From contig NC_015312.1 in the NCBI RefSeq assembly GCF_000196675.2, forward strand, positions 372,001 to 436,000: a DNA stretch of 64,000 nucleotides, given 5' to 3'. The stretch is from Pseudonocardia benzenivorans CB1190 (GTDB lineage: Bacteria; Actinomycetota; Actinomycetes; Mycobacteriales; Pseudonocardiaceae). The notes beneath the pieces are model-generated. The model was not told where the DNA came from. It did no database searches and saw only the letters and a list, made by a program, of their open reading frames with translations. Made by a program: the position numbers and the translations under genes. This document shows positions 57,280 to 64,000 of this stretch, piece by piece (the first letter of the stretch is position 1; every line of letters starts with the position of its first letter).

Positions 57280-58218
57280 CTACCCGACGTCCACAGCCGC
57301 CGACGCGGGGGTTCCCTGCGGGGCAACGTGAGCGACCGGACGGGGCACGAGCGTCAGCAACGAGGCCTCCGGGGGGCACGCGAAACGCACCGGCGCCCAC
57401 GGCGAGGTGCCCAGCCCGGCCGAGACGTGCAGCCAGGTGTGGACGCCCCAGCGCGAGGCCCCGCGGGCCCGCGAGCGGTCGATCCCGCAGTTGGTGACGA
57501 TGGCGCCGTAGCCCGGCATCCGCAGCTGGCCGCCGTGGGTGTGGCCGGCGAGGACGAGGTCGGTGCCGTCGGCGGCGAAACCGTCGAGCACCCGGGGCTC
57601 GGGGGAGTGGGTGAGGCCCAGCCGGAGGTCGGCGTCGTGGACCCGGCCGGCGATGCGCGGGTAACGGTCGAGGCCGAGGTGCGGGTCGTCGACACCCGCG
57701 GCGCTGACGCGGACGCCGTCGACGTCCAGCGACACGCGGGAGTGCGTCGCGTCGGCCCAGCCGCGTTCGACGAGTGCCGCGCGCAGGTCGCGCCACGGCA
57801 GCGGGTCGCCGTGGCTGCGCTTCTCGTTGCGGCCGAGGTAGCGGGCCGGGTTCTTGGGCGAGGGGCCGAAGTAGTCGTTGCTGCCGAAGACGAACAGCCC
57901 CGGCCGTTCGAGCAGCGGGCCCAGCGCGGCCAGCACGCTCGGCACGGCCTTCTCGTGGGCCAGGTTGTCGCCGGTGTCGACGACCAGGTCCGGCTCGAGC
58001 TCGGCGAGCTCCGCGACCCAGCGCTGCTTGGACGTCTGGCCCGGCATCATGTGCAGATCCGAGACGTGCAGGATCCGGATCGGTCGCGCACCGGGCGTGA
58101 GCACCGGCAACGTGGCCTCGCGCAGCGTCCAACGTCGCCGCTCGACACCCGCCGCGTAGGCGAGGCCGGCGGCCCCGGTCGTCGTCGCCCCGAGTGCGAC
58201 TCGCGCCCAGCTCTTCAC
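57280..58218 (-). CDS. Metallophosphoesterase, membrane-anchored
   Basis: 312 aa: short N-terminal hydrophobic segment (VALGATTTGAAGLAYAAG), then the calcineurin-like core DLH (54-56), GDN (83-85), FGSNDYFG, and GHTHGG, all metal ligands present. Resembles YkuE/YaeI-type enzymes acting on membrane phosphodiesters or UDP-sugar lipids (inference). TACCCT (minus) is seven nt before the GTG; leaderless. Divergent from yqeY with overlapping -10 boxes. Confidence 0.85.
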   Translation of the reverse strand: MKSWARVALGATTTGAAGLAYAAGVERRRWTLREATLPVLTPGARPIRILHVSDLHMMPGQTSKQRWVAELAELEPDLVVDTGDNLAHEKAVPSVLAALGPLLERPGLFVFGSNDYFGPSPKNPARYLGRNEKRSHGDPLPWRDLRAALVERGWADATHSRVSLDVDGVRVSAAGVDDPHLGLDRYPRIAGRVHDADLRLGLTHSPEPRVLDGFAADGTDLVLAGHTHGGQLRMPGYGAIVTNCGIDRSRARGASRWGVHTWLHVSAGLGTSPWAPVRFACPPEASLLTLVPRPVAHVAPQGTPASAAVDVG

Positions 58219-58225
58219 ACGATGC

Positions 58226-58235
58226 AGGGTACGTT
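58226..58235. promoter_or_regulatory. overlapping divergent -10 boxes
   Basis: AGGGTACGTT contains TACCCT on the minus strand (58226-58231, 7 nt before the metallophosphoesterase GTG) and TACGTT on the plus strand (58230-58235, 7 nt before the yqeY GTG). The two hexamers share two base pairs, so both promoters cannot be open at once. Confidence 0.55.
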
Positions 58236-58242
58236 CACGCGC

Positions 58243-58710
58243 GTGAGCGAACTCAAGCAGCGCCTCCGTGACGACCTGACGGCCGCCATGAAGGCTCGCG
58301 ACGAGCTGGTCAAGAGCACCCTTCGGATGACGTTGACCGCGATCGGCAACGCCGAGGTCGCCGGCACCGAGGCCCGCGAGCTCAGCGACGACGAGGTGCT
58401 CAAGGTCATCGCCAAGGAGGCGAAGAAGCGCGCGGAGTCGGCCGAGGCGTTCACCGCGGGGGGCCGCGCCGAGCTCGCCGCGCAGGAGCTCGCCGAGGCC
58501 GACGTGCTGGCCCGCTACCTGCCGACGCAGCTCACCGACGACGAGCTCGCCGTCATCGCCCGCTCGGCCGTCGACGAGACCGAGGCCGAGCTGGGCGCGA
58601 AGCCCGGGCCGCGGCAGATGGGCCAGGTCATGAAGAAGGCCAACGCCGCCGCGGCGGGCCGGGCCGACGGCGGCCGGGTGGCCGCCGCCGTGAAGGCCCT
58701 GCTCGCCTGA
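58243..58710 (+). CDS. yqeY: GatB/YqeY domain protein
   Basis: 155-aa helical protein: SELKQRLRDDLTAAMKARDELVKSTLRMTLTAIGNAEV, LSDDEVLKVIAKEAKKRAESAEAF, LPTQLTDDELAVIARSAVDE, GPRQMGQVMKKANAAAAGRADGGRVAAAVKALL. Related to the tRNA-binding tail of GatB; function not settled. GTG 58243 is preferred over the ATG at 58222 because the -10 box lies between them. Converges on topA with a 24-bp gap. Confidence 0.9.
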   Translation: MSELKQRLRDDLTAAMKARDELVKSTLRMTLTAIGNAEVAGTEARELSDDEVLKVIAKEAKKRAESAEAFTAGGRAELAAQELAEADVLARYLPTQLTDDELAVIARSAVDETEAELGAKPGPRQMGQVMKKANAAAAGRADGGRVAAAVKALLA

Positions 58711-58734
58711 GCGGCCGGCCGAGCCGCCCGAACC

Positions 58735-61593
58735 TCAGGACTCGACCGGGGTCGTGCGCCGCGCCGCGGCCTTCTTGGTGGTCGTCGTCTTCGAGGCCGC
58801 GGCCGTCTTGCGCCGTGCCGGGGCCTTCTTGACCGGGGCCTTGGACCGACGGTCGGCCAGCAGCTCGGAGGCCCGCTCGTCGGTGATCTCCTCGACGCTG
58901 TCGCCCTTGCGCAGCGACGCGTTGGTCTCGCCGTCGGTGACGTAGGGGCCGAAGCGGCCGTCCTTGATGACCATCTTCTTGCCGGTGGCGGAGTCCTCGC
59001 CCAGCTCGCGCAGGGGTGGGGTCGCCGCGGCCGTGCGACGTCCCCGCTGCTTGGGCTGCTTGTAGATCTCCAGCGCCTCGTCGAGGGTGACGGTGAACAT
59101 CTGCTCCTCGTCGGTGAGCGAGCGCGAGTCCGTCCCCTTCTTCAGGTACGGGCCGTACCGGCCGTTCTGCGCGGTGATCTCCTCACCGCTCTCCGGGTCG
59201 GTGCCGACCAGTCGCGGCAGCGACAGCAGCCGCAGGGCGTCGTCGAGCGTCACCGACTCGACCGTCATCGACTTGAGCAGCGAGCCCGTGCGCGGCTTCG
59301 GCTTGGCCGGGGCCTTCTTGCGTGTGGTCGTGCCCTCGGCGGGAGCCTCCGGCTCGGGCAGGATCTCCGTCACGTAGGGCCCGAAGCGGCCCTCCTTGGC
59401 GACGATCTCGTGCCCGGTCACCGGGTCGGTGCCCAGCGAGCGGCCTTCCTGCGGCACCGAGAAGAGCTTCTCGGCGATCTCCGCGGTCAGCTCGTCGGGC
59501 GGGAGGTCGTCGGGCAGGTTCGCGCGCTGCGAGGCGCCCTCGACCAGCCGCTCCAGGTACGGTCCGTACCGACCGACGCGGACGACGACGTCGCGGCCCT
59601 CGGCGTCGGTGAACATCGGGATCGAGTTGACCTCGCGGGCGTCGATCTCCTCGAGGTTCACCCCGACCAGCTTCTTCAGCCCGCCGGCGCGGGCGACGGA
59701 GCCTTCGGTGCCCTCGTCGGCCCCGAAGTAGAAGCTCGTGAGCCAGTCGGTGCGGGAGTAGTTGCCGGACGCGATCGCGTCGAGCTCGTCCTCCATCGCG
59801 GCGGTGAAGTCGTAGTCGACGAGCCGGCCGAAGTGGTGCTCCAGCAGGCCGATCACCGAGAACGCCACCCACGACGGGACCAGGGCGGAGCCCTTCTTCC
59901 AGACGTAGCCGCGGTCCTGGATCGTCTTGATGATCGACGCGTACGTCGACGGCCGGCCGATCCCCAGCTCCTCGAGCTGCTTGACCAGGCTCGGCTCGGT
60001 GTAGCGGGCCGGCGGGTTGGTCGAGTGGCCGTCGGGGTTCAGCTCGGTCGCGGTGACCGCCGCGCCCTCGGCGAGGTTCGGCAGCCGGGACTCGGCGTCG
60101 TCGGCCTGCCCGTCGGTGCCCTCCTCGACCGTCTCGACGTAGGCCTTGAGGAAGCCGGGGAAGGTGATCGTGCGGCCGGAGGCGGCGAACGTGGCCTCCT
60201 CGCCCGTTGCGGCCGTACCGACGATGCGGACGCTCATCGTCGTCCCGCGCGCGTCGGCCATCTGCGACGCGACGGTGCGCTGCCAGATCAGCTCGTAGAG
60301 ACGGAAGTCGTCGCCGTCGACCTCGCGCGCGACCTCGCCCGGTGTGCGAAATGTCTCACCGGCGGGCCGGATCGCCTCGTGGGCCTCCTGCGCGTTCTTG
60401 ACCTTGCGGGTGTACTGGCGCGGCTGCGGCGAGACGTACGAGTCGCCGTAGAGCTCGCGGGCCTGCGTGCGGGCCGCGTTGATCGCCGACTCCGACAACG
60501 TCGTGGAGTCGGTACGCATGTAGGTGATGTAGCCGTTCTCGTACAGGCGCTGCGCGGTGCGCATCGTGCGCTCGGCGGAGAACCGCAGCTTGCGGCCCGC
60601 CTCCTGCTGCAGCGTCGAGGTCATGAACGGGGCGTACGGCTTGCGGGTGTACGGCTTGGACTCGACCGACGAGACCGTCAGATCGACCCCGTCGAGCGCC
60701 TCGGCCAGCCGGCGCGCGCCGGCCTCGTCGAGCGCGACCGCGTCGGATTTCAGCTGTCCGTCCGCGCCGAAGTCGCGGCCCGTGGCGACCCGGTTGCCGT
60801 CGACGGCCACCAGCCGCGCCCCGAACGTCCGCGGGCTCGCCTCGGCGCCGGCGTCGAGCGTGGCCGCGATGTCCCAGTACGAGGCGGAGACGAACGCCAT
60901 CCGCTCCCGCTCGCGCTGCACGATCAGCCGCGTGGCCACCGACTGCACCCGGCCCGCCGACAGCTTCGGCATGACCTTCCTCCACAGCACGGGGGAGACC
61001 TCGTAGCCGTAGAGCCGGTCGAGGATGCGGCGCGTCTCCTGCGCGTCGACCAGGTCCTGGTCGAGGTCGCGCAGGTTCTCGGCGGCGGCGCGGATCGCGG
61101 GCTCGGTGATCTCGTGGAAGACCATCCGGCGGACCGGGACCTTCGGCTTGAGCGTGTCGAGCAGGTGCCAGGCGATGGCCTCGCCCTCGCGGTCGGGGTC
61201 CGTCGCGAGCAGCAGCTCGTCGACCGACTTGAGCGCGTCGCGCAGCTCGGAGACCTTGCCCTTCTTCTCCGGCGTCACGATGTAGAGCGGCTGGAACTCG
61301 TTGTCGACGTCGACACCCAGCCGCGCCCACGACTCGCCCTTGTACTTGGCGGGGACGTCCGCGGCGCCGCGCGGCAGGTCGCGGATGTGTCCGACCGACG
61401 ACTCGACGACGTAGTCCTTGCCCAGATAGGGCGCGATCTTCTTGGCCTTGGTCGGCGACTCGACGATCACGAGCCGCCGGGTCGGACGACCCGTCGTCGT
61501 CGCCGTCGGGGTGCCGTTGCGACGGCTGCCGGCCGCGGCGGGGGCCGAGCCGTCGTCGGCTCCTGCCTTCGAACGCGTCGTTCGGGTTGCCAC
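58735..61593 (-). CDS. topA: DNA topoisomerase I
   Basis: Relaxes negative supercoils. 952 aa: TOPRIM at the start (LVIVESPTKAKKIAPYLG, DPDREGEAIAWHLL), core with catalytic Y358 in YITYMRTDSTTLSE, EAHEAIRPAG, and GIGRPSTYASIIKTIQDRGYV. The C-terminal third has repeated actinobacterial modules (GRFGPYVT/GRYGPYL, at least four copies) in place of zinc fingers and a Lys/Ala-rich tail (KKAPARRKTAAA, TTTKKAAARR) needed for processivity. GTG start with AAGG upstream. Confidence 0.97.
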   Translation of the reverse strand: MATRTTRSKAGADDGSAPAAAGSRRNGTPTATTTGRPTRRLVIVESPTKAKKIAPYLGKDYVVESSVGHIRDLPRGAADVPAKYKGESWARLGVDVDNEFQPLYIVTPEKKGKVSELRDALKSVDELLLATDPDREGEAIAWHLLDTLKPKVPVRRMVFHEITEPAIRAAAENLRDLDQDLVDAQETRRILDRLYGYEVSPVLWRKVMPKLSAGRVQSVATRLIVQRERERMAFVSASYWDIAATLDAGAEASPRTFGARLVAVDGNRVATGRDFGADGQLKSDAVALDEAGARRLAEALDGVDLTVSSVESKPYTRKPYAPFMTSTLQQEAGRKLRFSAERTMRTAQRLYENGYITYMRTDSTTLSESAINAARTQARELYGDSYVSPQPRQYTRKVKNAQEAHEAIRPAGETFRTPGEVAREVDGDDFRLYELIWQRTVASQMADARGTTMSVRIVGTAATGEEATFAASGRTITFPGFLKAYVETVEEGTDGQADDAESRLPNLAEGAAVTATELNPDGHSTNPPARYTEPSLVKQLEELGIGRPSTYASIIKTIQDRGYVWKKGSALVPSWVAFSVIGLLEHHFGRLVDYDFTAAMEDELDAIASGNYSRTDWLTSFYFGADEGTEGSVARAGGLKKLVGVNLEEIDAREVNSIPMFTDAEGRDVVVRVGRYGPYLERLVEGASQRANLPDDLPPDELTAEIAEKLFSVPQEGRSLGTDPVTGHEIVAKEGRFGPYVTEILPEPEAPAEGTTTRKKAPAKPKPRTGSLLKSMTVESVTLDDALRLLSLPRLVGTDPESGEEITAQNGRYGPYLKKGTDSRSLTDEEQMFTVTLDEALEIYKQPKQRGRRTAAATPPLRELGEDSATGKKMVIKDGRFGPYVTDGETNASLRKGDSVEEITDERASELLADRRSKAPVKKAPARRKTAAASKTTTTKKAAARRTTPVES

Positions 61594-61816
61594 CTTGGTC
61601 CTACTCCATCGTCACCGGCCGTACCGCCGAGCGCGGTCCGACCGTCGGCCGACGCTGCGGCCATTCGATCACCCGACACATGAGCGGGTCGGGTTCGCCA
61701 GTATCCCTACAACACCGGCACTGTTCGCCACGTTCGCACACTCACCCGGCGTGTTGCATCTGTCACGTCCGGATGCGTGACGACGGACGGCAGCGTAACC
61801 AGGCCGTCAACACCGA

Positions 61817-62452
61817 TCACGAGGCCCGGCCCCACCACCGCGGCCAGTCGCCCACCGGGACGGGGTCGGGGACCGGGCCGACGAGATCCACCAGCCTGCG
61901 AACCCGGGCAGCTCCCGAGATGCGCAGAGCCGGATGGTCGTCGCCGCCGACGCGGGCCGGGGAGATGCCCGCCCGGTACGCGGCCGCGGCCAGCGGTCGG
62001 TGCGTGTGCGGGGCGAGCGGGTCGAGGGCGAGCAGGTAGCCGCCGCGCTCGTCCGCCCGGCCCGCGGCCAGTGCCCACAACCGAAGCAGGGAGCCGTCGA
62101 GCTGGAAGTCGTCGGGGACGACCTTGCGGTCGGCGGCGGCGGCGGCGCCGCCGGCGGCGTCGGAACCCGCCCAGGCCTTCGCCAGCGCGACCAGGTCGCA
62201 CCGGAAGGCCGAGCGGAGGGCGACGGTCCCGTCGTCGGCCGGGGTGGCCTCCAGCCGGACGCCGGTGGCCGCGGCGGCGGCGCGCACGGCGCGGGCGCGC
62301 CCCGCGTCGGCGACCTGGAGGCTCAGCCGGGCCGTCGTCCCGCTGCCGAAGCGCGCGATGCGCCCGGGCCCGCACAGCAGGCCGGCGAGATCGGCCCGCC
62401 GCACCGGGCGGGCCTCCGCGGAGAACAGCGACAGCTGAGCCACGGGGCGCAC
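61817..62452 (-). CDS. Conserved protein of the topA neighbourhood (Rv3647c-like)
   Basis: 211 aa. Occupies the place directly upstream of topA held by Rv3647c in mycobacteria. AQLSLFSAEARPVRRADLAGLLCGPGRIARFGSGTTARLSLQV resembles the LAGLIDADG-like repeats of WhiA; a second, weaker copy may start at LAAAAYRAGISPARVGG. No metal-binding endonuclease acid is evident, so a DNA-binding role is only a guess. Poly-Ala stretch at about 115. CATGTT precedes the GTG (62452); the GTG at 62443 is an alternative. Confidence 0.65.
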   Translation of the reverse strand: MRPVAQLSLFSAEARPVRRADLAGLLCGPGRIARFGSGTTARLSLQVADAGRARAVRAAAAATGVRLEATPADDGTVALRSAFRCDLVALAKAWAGSDAAGGAAAAADRKVVPDDFQLDGSLLRLWALAAGRADERGGYLLALDPLAPHTHRPLAAAAYRAGISPARVGGDDHPALRISGAARVRRLVDLVGPVPDPVPVGDWPRWWGRAS

Positions 62453-62526
62453 GGTAGAACATGCGTTCGATCTTTCGATGGTCGGCGCGCCGGACGGGCC
62501 CGCCGCACCCGGTCAGCGGTCGGTGC

Positions 62527-63120
62527 TCACCTGCCGAGCCGCTGGCAGTTCGGGGCCGCCTCCGCCGCCTTGTTCAGCCGGACGTAGCCGCTCGTGTCGC
62601 CCAGGCTCGCCCCGCTCGTCGAGAGCTTGCCCAGCGACGTCGTGGCGTCGGTCAGGGCGCCCTGGAAGGCGTTGACGTCGTTGGGGTCGACGCCGTCGAC
62701 GCGGGACTTGGCCTCGCCCAGACTCTGCTCGAACTGGGTGAGCAGGCCGTCGATCCTGGTGACCGTCTCGTTGCCGCCGGCGACCGGTGAGCTGCCGACC
62801 GAGCCGAGCTGGCTGCGGCCCTGCTGCACGCCGGAAAGGACCGCCCCGAGGTAGTCGCTGAACGACTTCTTGATCGTCGGCAGGTCGTTGACGCCGGCGA
62901 GGTTCGGTGTCTTCTGCGCCGCGTCGAGCATGGGGATCAGCGAGCCGCACACCTTGTCGACCCACGCCACCGGGTCGGCGCCCGGGCCCTGGGTCGGCTG
63001 CGGCGACGGATCGGCCGCCGCCGTCCCCGACACGACGCTCGAGCACCCGCCCAGCAGCACCGTGAACGCCAACGCCACGGTGGCGACGACGGTGGTCAGC
63101 GGGCGGGAACGGCGCGGCAT
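62527..63120 (-). CDS. Putative lipoprotein
   Basis: 197 aa with a signal peptide ending in the lipobox VLLGGC, then a helical domain with two later cysteines (KVCGSLIPML, APNCQRLG). Paralogous to the protein encoded next upstream (63233-63775): the blocks WVDKVCGSLIPMLDAAQKTPN, SFSDYLGAVLSGVQQG and DPNDVNAFQGALTDATTSLGKL have counterparts there. Unknown function; probably an extracytoplasmic binding or cell-envelope factor. GGGGGAG precedes the ATG at 63120. Confidence 0.7.
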   Translation of the reverse strand: MPRRSRPLTTVVATVALAFTVLLGGCSSVVSGTAAADPSPQPTQGPGADPVAWVDKVCGSLIPMLDAAQKTPNLAGVNDLPTIKKSFSDYLGAVLSGVQQGRSQLGSVGSSPVAGGNETVTRIDGLLTQFEQSLGEAKSRVDGVDPNDVNAFQGALTDATTSLGKLSTSGASLGDTSGYVRLNKAAEAAPNCQRLGR

Positions 63121-63232
63121 TCGGGAACTCCCCCGGTGGGCTGGTGCGGGCATCCGGGCCCAGTCTCCCGCACCCGGGAACGGGCGGGCCGCGAGCGTCC
63201 GCGGCCCGCCCGTCGACGGTCGTGCCCGTGCG

Positions 63233-63775
63233 TCAGCCGGTCTGCTGCAGTTTCTGGCAGTTCGCGGCCTTGGCGGCGGCAGCGTTGATGTCGGCGTTGC
63301 CGTTGAGGCCGCTGGTGTCGAGCTTCGACAGCTGCTGCAACGGGCTCAACGCATCGGTCAGCGCGCCCGTCAGCGCCGACGGGTCGTTGGTGTCGACGTT
63401 CTGCAGCTGCTGGCGGGCCTGGTCGAACGAGGACTTGACCGAGGTCAGCGTCGACTTCAGCTGGGTGACGACGGCGTCGCCACCGTCGATCGGCGAGGGT
63501 CCGAGCTTCCCCATCGAGTCGATCGAGCCCTGCACCGCGGTGCTCGCCGTACCGAGGTAGTCGCTCAGCCCCTGGATGGCCTTGTCGGGGTTCGAGCTGT
63601 CGATGTTCGGCTGCGTCTTGACCGCGTCGGTGAAGGTCAGGATCGAGCTGCAGAGTCCGTCGGCCCAGGCGACGTCGGCGTCGCTCGGGCCACTGCTGCA
63701 GCCGCCGACGACCGTGGCCAGCGCCGCCGCGACGGCGACCGCCGCGACGCGCAGGGATCGGGGGGTACGGCGCAC
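63233..63775 (-). CDS. Putative lipoprotein, paralogue of the preceding gene
   Basis: 180 aa, lipobox TVVGGC, then WADGLCSSILTFTDAVKTQPN, LSDYLGTASTAVQGSIDSMGKLGPSPIDGGDAVV, DPSALTGALTDALSPLQQLSKL and a C-terminal NCQKLQQ. Both conserved cysteines of the paralogue are kept, suggesting a disulfide. GTG start with GGAG upstream. The tandem arrangement and similarity indicate local duplication. Confidence 0.7.
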   Translation of the reverse strand: MRRTPRSLRVAAVAVAAALATVVGGCSSGPSDADVAWADGLCSSILTFTDAVKTQPNIDSSNPDKAIQGLSDYLGTASTAVQGSIDSMGKLGPSPIDGGDAVVTQLKSTLTSVKSSFDQARQQLQNVDTNDPSALTGALTDALSPLQQLSKLDTSGLNGNADINAAAAKAANCQKLQQTG

Positions 63776-64000
63776 GGGATGCTCCGTTCTCTCGGGTCTC
63801 GGGGGATGGGGCGGCGGCGGTCGGCGACGGTGCCGCGGCGACCTGCCACGGCCACGGACGCGCGCGGCAGGGACCGAGCTGCTCGGTCTCGTGCGCATCA
63901 CGTCCTCCGGGGGAGCTCCGACGCCCGGGCGCGCCGCGGGCAGCGGACATTACTGGGACTTCCGGACACGACGAAGGCCACCCACCCGAAAGGGGGTGGA

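Noticed and set aside
59410..61683. 757-codon plus-strand frame over topA
   Set aside because: Antisense to topA and low-complexity; the TopA reading has all family motifs.
63955..64000. Hairpin-like CCACCC...GGGTGG at the right edge
   Set aside because: Could be a terminator or the edge of another gene, but the window ends before it can be judged.

Overview
The window is a stretch of chromosome from a very GC-rich actinomycete, most likely of the Pseudonocardia/Pseudonocardiaceae type (inference from gene content and order, not from a search). Supporting points are the Ku plus ATP-dependent ligase end-joining pair, the ffs-dnaX and ybaB-recR order, an XRE (DUF5753) plus DUF397 pair, a tadA-associated protein beside tadA, an Rv3647c-like gene upstream of topA, abundant GTG starts, and many promoters whose -10 hexamer (TAnnnT) lies only 6 to 9 nt before the start codon, as expected for leaderless mRNAs. 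No insertion sequence, phage or CRISPR array was seen.

Layout. 1-3.5 kb: end of an LCP cell-wall ligase gene, ku and a divergent ligase, two small genes. 3.5-10 kb: tyrA, an amidase and an M20 peptidase on the minus strand; tadA-associated protein, tadA and a Nudix gene on the plus strand; tRNA-Ser(CGA); a guanidine-III riboswitch in front of a SugE/Gdx exporter; a degenerate rhodanese-like gene. 10-18.5 kb: Bcr/CflA efflux pump, a methyltransferase, and a three-gene catabolic operon (FAH-family enzyme, alpha/beta hydrolase, amidohydrolase) facing its likely GntR regulator across an array of ATTGGT repeats. 18.7-27.8 kb: tRNA-Ser(GGA), SRP RNA, dnaX, a CtpE-like P-type ATPase, a SLC10A7-like carrier opposite a LysR gene, a lipoprotein amidase, ybaB-recR. 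27.8-30 kb: small membrane-protein genes and an XRE/DUF397 regulatory pair around an AT-rich operator-like region. 30-39 kb: leuA with a Leu-rich leader peptide, lysC-asd flanked by two paralogous membrane mannosyltransferases, carbonic anhydrase, a Fur C-terminal fragment, DCC and ArsC-like proteins. 39-47.5 kb: ACT-GNAT fusion, S9 peptidase, regulators, cupin, and an ECF sigma (TPR-tailed) with a YCII/DGPF partner and a divergent DHFR-like gene. 47.6-52.6 kb: the most novel region, a putative ATP-grasp (graspetide-type) RiPP operon followed by a PhnD-like protein, an AIM24-like protein and a cobalamin-binding-type radical SAM enzyme. 52.7-64 kb: DJ-1/GlxA pair, carboxylesterase, a decayed DUF6544-type gene, tRNA-Pro(CGG), metallophosphoesterase, yqeY, topA, an Rv3647c-like gene and two tandem paralogous lipoproteins.

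How it works together. Several units are self-contained regulated modules: riboswitch and exporter for guanidine; leader peptide and leuA for leucine; translationally coupled lysC-asd for the aspartate pathway; an ECF sigma with mirror-image promoters driving its own operon and a neighbour; a GntR regulator facing its catabolic operon; and the three-gene peptide-maturase operon with a recognisable sigma-70 promoter.
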